DNA from: Couchioplanes caeruleus
GTDB lineage: Bacteria > Actinomycetota > Actinomycetes > Mycobacteriales > Micromonosporaceae
Length of the DNA stretch: 64,000 bases
Assembly: GCF_023499255.1 (NCBI RefSeq)
Contig: NZ_CP092183.1
Coordinates: 5,266,501 to 5,330,500, forward strand
Direction: 5' to 3'
Shown: positions 61,467-64,000 of the stretch, piece by piece
How the letters are laid out: each line of letters starts with the position of its first letter
How positions within the stretch are numbered: the stretch's first letter is position 1
The notes under the pieces: generated by a model
Told to the model about the DNA's origin: nothing
The model's input: only the letters and a program-made list of their open reading frames with translations
Database searches by the model: none
Position numbers and translations under genes: made by a program

Positions 61467-62400
61467 ACATCGCCCGGTACGCCTGCGGTGTGGTGCTCAG
61501 CCGCTGTCCGAAGTGGTGGCGCAGGGTGGCGGCGCTGCCGAACCCGGCCCGGACGGCGATCGCGTCGATGCCGAGGCCGGAGTCCTCGAGCAGCCGGCGG
61601 GCCAGCAGCACCCGCTGGTTGGTCAGCCAGTCGTGCGGGGTCGCGCCGGTCTCGGCACGGAACCGCCGGGCGAACGTACGCGGCGACATGCGCGCCTGCG
61701 CGGCCATGGTCTCGACCGTGTGCGGCCGGTCCAGCGTCTCCATGACCGCCGTGAGCACCGGCTGCAGCGTCTCGCACTCGATCGGCTGCAGCGGGGTCTC
61801 GATGAACTGAGCCTGGCCGCCGTCGCGGTGCGGCGGCACCACCATGCGGCGCGCGATCTGGGTGGCGACCGCGGAGCCCTGCTCGGCGCGGATCAGGTGC
61901 AGGCCACAGTCGACGGCGGCGGAGGTGCCGGCGCTGGTCAGGACGTTGCCGTCGGCGACGTAGAGGACGTCCGGATCGACCTTGGCGGTCGGGAACCGCT
62001 CGGCGAGCCGGTCGGTGTGCCGCCAGTGGGTGGTGCACCGGCGGCCGTCGAGCAGCCCGGCGGCGCCGAGCACGAACGCGCCGGTGCAGACGCTCATCAC
62101 CCAGGCGCCGCGCTCGTGCGCGCGGCGCAGGACGCCGAGGACCTCCTCCGGCGGGTCCTCGTCGCTGTCGTTGGGCACGACGGCGACCAGGTCGGCTTCC
62201 TCGGCCGGCGCCAGGTCGTGGCCGGGCATCAGCGAGAACCCCGCATGGGTACGGACGGGACGCCCGCCCACGGTGCACACGGAGAACTCGTACGCCGGGA
62301 GCCCCTCGTCGGTGCGGTCGTAGCCGAACAGCTCGCACAGCACCCCGAGCTCGAAGACGGCCACGGGCGGCAGCGCGATGACGGCGACCTTGCTCAGCAT
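61447..62400 (-). CDS. GlxA-type transcriptional regulator (DJ-1/PfpI domain plus AraC helix-turn-helix)
   Basis: The 317-residue protein has an N-terminal class I glutamine-amidotransferase-like domain (about 1-180; VAVIALPPVAVFELGVLCEL, WVMSVCTGAFVLGAAGLLDG with the usual Cys) and a C-terminal AraC pair (about 210-310; PHTVETMAAQARMSPRTFAR, IDAIAVRAGFGSAATLRHHF). It probably senses a small molecule and controls neighbouring or distant genes. ATG 62400 is preferred, with a -10 TACGCT 6 nt upstream. Confidence 0.88.
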   Translation of the reverse strand: MLSKVAVIALPPVAVFELGVLCELFGYDRTDEGLPAYEFSVCTVGGRPVRTHAGFSLMPGHDLAPAEEADLVAVVPNDSDEDPPEEVLGVLRRAHERGAWVMSVCTGAFVLGAAGLLDGRRCTTHWRHTDRLAERFPTAKVDPDVLYVADGNVLTSAGTSAAVDCGLHLIRAEQGSAVATQIARRMVVPPHRDGGQAQFIETPLQPIECETLQPVLTAVMETLDRPHTVETMAAQARMSPRTFARRFRAETGATPHDWLTNQRVLLARRLLEDSGLGIDAIAVRAGFGSAATLRHHFGQRLSTTPQAYRAMFRNRVA

Positions 62401-62406
62401 GCGGCC

Positions 62407-62412
62407 AGCGTA
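62407..62412 (-). promoter_or_regulatory. -10 element TACGCT of a likely leaderless GlxA-type mRNA
   Basis: On the minus strand TACGCT is followed by 6 nt and then the ATG at 62400. Confidence 0.5.
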
Positions 62413-62541
62413 CGGCCGGTTGGCAGGATTTTGAAGATGTATGGCATCACTGCCACTGTCCGGGGCTCGCACGGCGGACCAGACTGAAGTCATCCCCGGT
62501 GCGCACCGGCTCTCGTTTCGCCGGACAGGGATGTGACCACC

Positions 62542-62673
62542 ATGGCACTCGGACTGCTGCTGTTCTTCCTGCTGATCGCGCTCGCCCCGAGCCTCGGCCT
62601 GACCGTGGACTCGCGGGACAGCGCCGACTGGAAGCCCACGACCGACGGCGTACGCGCCCCCGGCCGGGGATGA
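62542..62673 (+). CDS. 43-residue single-helix membrane protein
   Basis: ATG 62542 opens a frame encoding MALGLLLFFLLIALAPSLGL, one membrane helix, and then a short polar tail ending in APGRG. CAGGGA precedes it by about 12 nt. It is a plausible small actinobacterial membrane peptide; function unknown. Confidence 0.5.
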   Translation: MALGLLLFFLLIALAPSLGLTVDSRDSADWKPTTDGVRAPGRG

Positions 62674-62734
62674 CCCCGCACAGCGCGGCGGCGCGGCCCC
62701 CGCCCGGGGACCGCGCCGTCGGACTCGCCTCGCG

Positions 62735-63655
62735 TCAGTTCTTCGCGCCGGCGTCCGCCTCGTCGGCGGCGCCGGCGTCACCGGCCTGGTCGCCGGCGGC
62801 GTCGCCCGCACCCGCGTCCTGACCCTTGCCGGCGCCGTCGGCGCCCGCGTCCTGACCCTTGCCCGCGTCGTCGGCACCCGCGTCCTGACCCTTGCCCGCG
62901 TCGTCGGCACCCGCGTCCTGGCCGGCACCGGCGTCACCCGCACCCGCGTCACCGGCGGCAGCGGCCGCGGCCGCCTTCGCGTCGGCGAGCGTCAGGCACG
63001 CGGTCAGCAGGCCCTCGCGAGCGGTGACCACGGCGGCGTCGAGGTCGGCCGCGTCACCCGCACCGGCCCCGCCGTTGCCGTTCGCCTGGCCGTTGCCGTT
63101 CGCCTGCCCCTTGCCGTTGCCCTGCCCGTTGTTGCCGGCCTGGCCCTTGCCGTTCGCCTGACCCTTCGCCTTGGCGTGAGCGATCTTCTTCGCGTACCGC
63201 TTGGCGATGGCCTTCTTCAGCTTCTTGGACTTCGGGGCCTTGTCCGCGCCGGCCGCACCCTTGCCCTGGGCGGCCCCGGCCTCGTCGCCGGCGCCCGCGT
63301 CGCCCTGGCCACCGGCCTCGGCGTCGGCGGCGGCCTGATCGGTTGCGAACTGGTCGCAGGACGTCTCGAGCGCCAGCGCCGACGCGGCGGCGGCCTCCGC
63401 CGCGCCCGCCTTCTGCTCCGGCTGCAGCTTCTCGCCGTCACAGACGACGTCGCCCGCGTTGATCTCCAGCTTCTCGCACCCGGCGATGTTGAAGTCCTGG
63501 CCGTCGACCACCACGATCTCGGCGGCCTTCGCCTGTTCCCCGGCGGAGGCGAACTGCAGGCCGGTGATGCCGCCCGCCACCAGCACCCCGGCGAACACCA
63601 CGGCGCCGATCGCCTTGCGGTTGACGCCGGTACCTCGTCGCTGACGCAGTCTCAT
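62735..63655 (-). CDS. exported or anchored low-complexity repeat protein
   Basis: The 306-residue protein starts MRLRQRRGTGVNRKAIGAVV with a signal or anchor helix (about 12-35) after ribosome site GAGGAG. A short ordered part follows (VVVDGQDFNIAGCEKLEI, two Cys). Then come a Lys-rich stretch (KSKKLKKAIAKRYAKKIAHA), a Gly/Asn/Gln segment (GQANGNG units), an Ala-rich helix with one Cys, and an Asp/Gly/Ala tail of 11-residue repeats QDAGADDAGKG. It may be a cell-envelope or matrix protein; no family is recognised. Confidence 0.7.
   Translation of the reverse strand: MRLRQRRGTGVNRKAIGAVVFAGVLVAGGITGLQFASAGEQAKAAEIVVVDGQDFNIAGCEKLEINAGDVVCDGEKLQPEQKAGAAEAAAASALALETSCDQFATDQAAADAEAGGQGDAGAGDEAGAAQGKGAAGADKAPKSKKLKKAIAKRYAKKIAHAKAKGQANGKGQAGNNGQGNGKGQANGNGQANGNGGAGAGDAADLDAAVVTAREGLLTACLTLADAKAAAAAAAGDAGAGDAGAGQDAGADDAGKGQDAGADDAGKGQDAGADGAGKGQDAGAGDAAGDQAGDAGAADEADAGAKN
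62808..62920 (-). repeat. 33-bp coding tandem repeats
   Basis: Three full 33-bp units begin at 62808, 62841 and 62874, with a partial one at 62907. They encode the near-identical 11-residue repeats at the protein's C-terminus. Short unit and absence of unique spacers exclude CRISPR. Confidence 0.85.
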
Positions 63656-63819
63656 CACCACTCCTCGTCGTCGGACCTCGTTGTCGTGTCGGGAGTCGAT
63701 ACGCAGTCCGGCCACGGCACGGTTCACCGGGTATGCGAATTTCCCCGGTTCAATTTCCGGCCGACTTTTTTCAGCTTTCTCCCGGGTTAGTGCGGCCGCC
63801 GTACGGTCAATGCACTGTC

Positions 63820-64000
63820 ATGGCGATGCCCCGTACCGTGTTCGTTCTCTTCGGCGCCACCGGCGACCTGGCCCGGCGGATGGTCCTGCCCGCCTTCTAC
63901 ACGCTGGCCATCGAGGGCCTGCTGCCCGGCGAATGGGCACTGGTCGGCAACGGGCGCGGCGACGTCGCCCACGAGGACTTCCGCCGGCACGTGCACGACG
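63820..64000 (+). CDS. zwf: glucose-6-phosphate 1-dehydrogenase, N-terminal part
   Basis: The visible 60 residues begin MAMPRTVFVLFGATGDLARR, the NAD(P)-binding start of Zwf (GASGDL-type loop), then MVLPAFYTLAIEGLLPGEW and VGNGRGDVAHEDF. It would oxidise glucose 6-phosphate in the pentose phosphate pathway. It runs off the window, so completeness cannot be judged. It is divergent from the repeat protein. Confidence 0.75.
   Translation, partial: MAMPRTVFVLFGATGDLARRMVLPAFYTLAIEGLLPGEWALVGNGRGDVAHEDFRRHVHD

Noticed and set aside
62808..62920. Possible CRISPR array
   Set aside because: 33-bp units are directly abutted, in frame and without unique spacers; they are coding repeats.

Overview
This is a window of about 72% GC actinobacterial chromosome. 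It most resembles a mycelial Micromonosporaceae genome, Actinoplanes-like. The hints are a flagellar export gene (fliQ), secreted xylan-degrading enzymes carrying CBM2 modules, a CebR-type operator, a two-domain LysX, PASTA-tailed penicillin-binding protein and Ser/Thr kinase genes, and many promoters that imply leaderless mRNAs. The genus is an inference from gene content.

Layout. 0-8.2 kb: the end of a C15-peptidase-like protein, an isolated fliQ, a PQ-loop membrane protein, a xylose-type sugar-binding lipoprotein, a two-gene operon for a GH10 xylanase and a CE1-type esterase (both with CBM2), and a GDSL hydrolase; a CebR-like operator lies between the last two units. 8.2-19.3 kb: a large hybrid histidine kinase ending in an RsbW-like ATPase, a 929-residue protein of unknown function, a GT4 glycosyltransferase, a PASTA-bearing class A PBP and a Ser/Thr kinase. 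19.3-24.6 kb: a tightly overlapping operon for an ABC importer and a ManD/RspA-family dehydratase. 24.6-29.5 kb: a GDSL lipoprotein, a large secreted glycoside hydrolase and nadE.

29.6-52.3 kb is a mosaic accessory region rich in decayed genes: an IS110-type transposase with a lost catalytic Asp and a frameshift, a TetR pseudogene with three lesions, a broken amine oxidase, a conserved gene split into two halves on opposite strands, a frameshifted DedA gene, a PASTA fragment and an internally deleted SDR gene. Intact genes among them are an MFS exporter with its TetR regulator, lysX, a YcaQ-like winged-helix protein, an AraC regulator, a VOC protein and several small conserved proteins.

50.4-64 kb returns to an orderly arrangement: a secreted FN3/CBM2 protein; an operon that encodes a copper amine oxidase as two polypeptides followed by a DUF305 protein; an LLM flavin oxidoreductase; a nitroreductase; an operon of sigma factor, degenerate GGDEF/EAL protein and DUF574-type methyltransferase; a phosphoesterase convergent with a GlxA-type regulator; a low-complexity repeat protein; and the start of zwf.

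The most notable items are the two-polypeptide amine oxidase operon, the ABC importer coupled to ManD, the palindrome-centred split gene, a sequence shared by the IS110 leader and a distant locus, and a TetR-type operator motif shared by the MFS and DedA promoters. All family assignments come from reading the sequence and from memory of the families; no database search was run.
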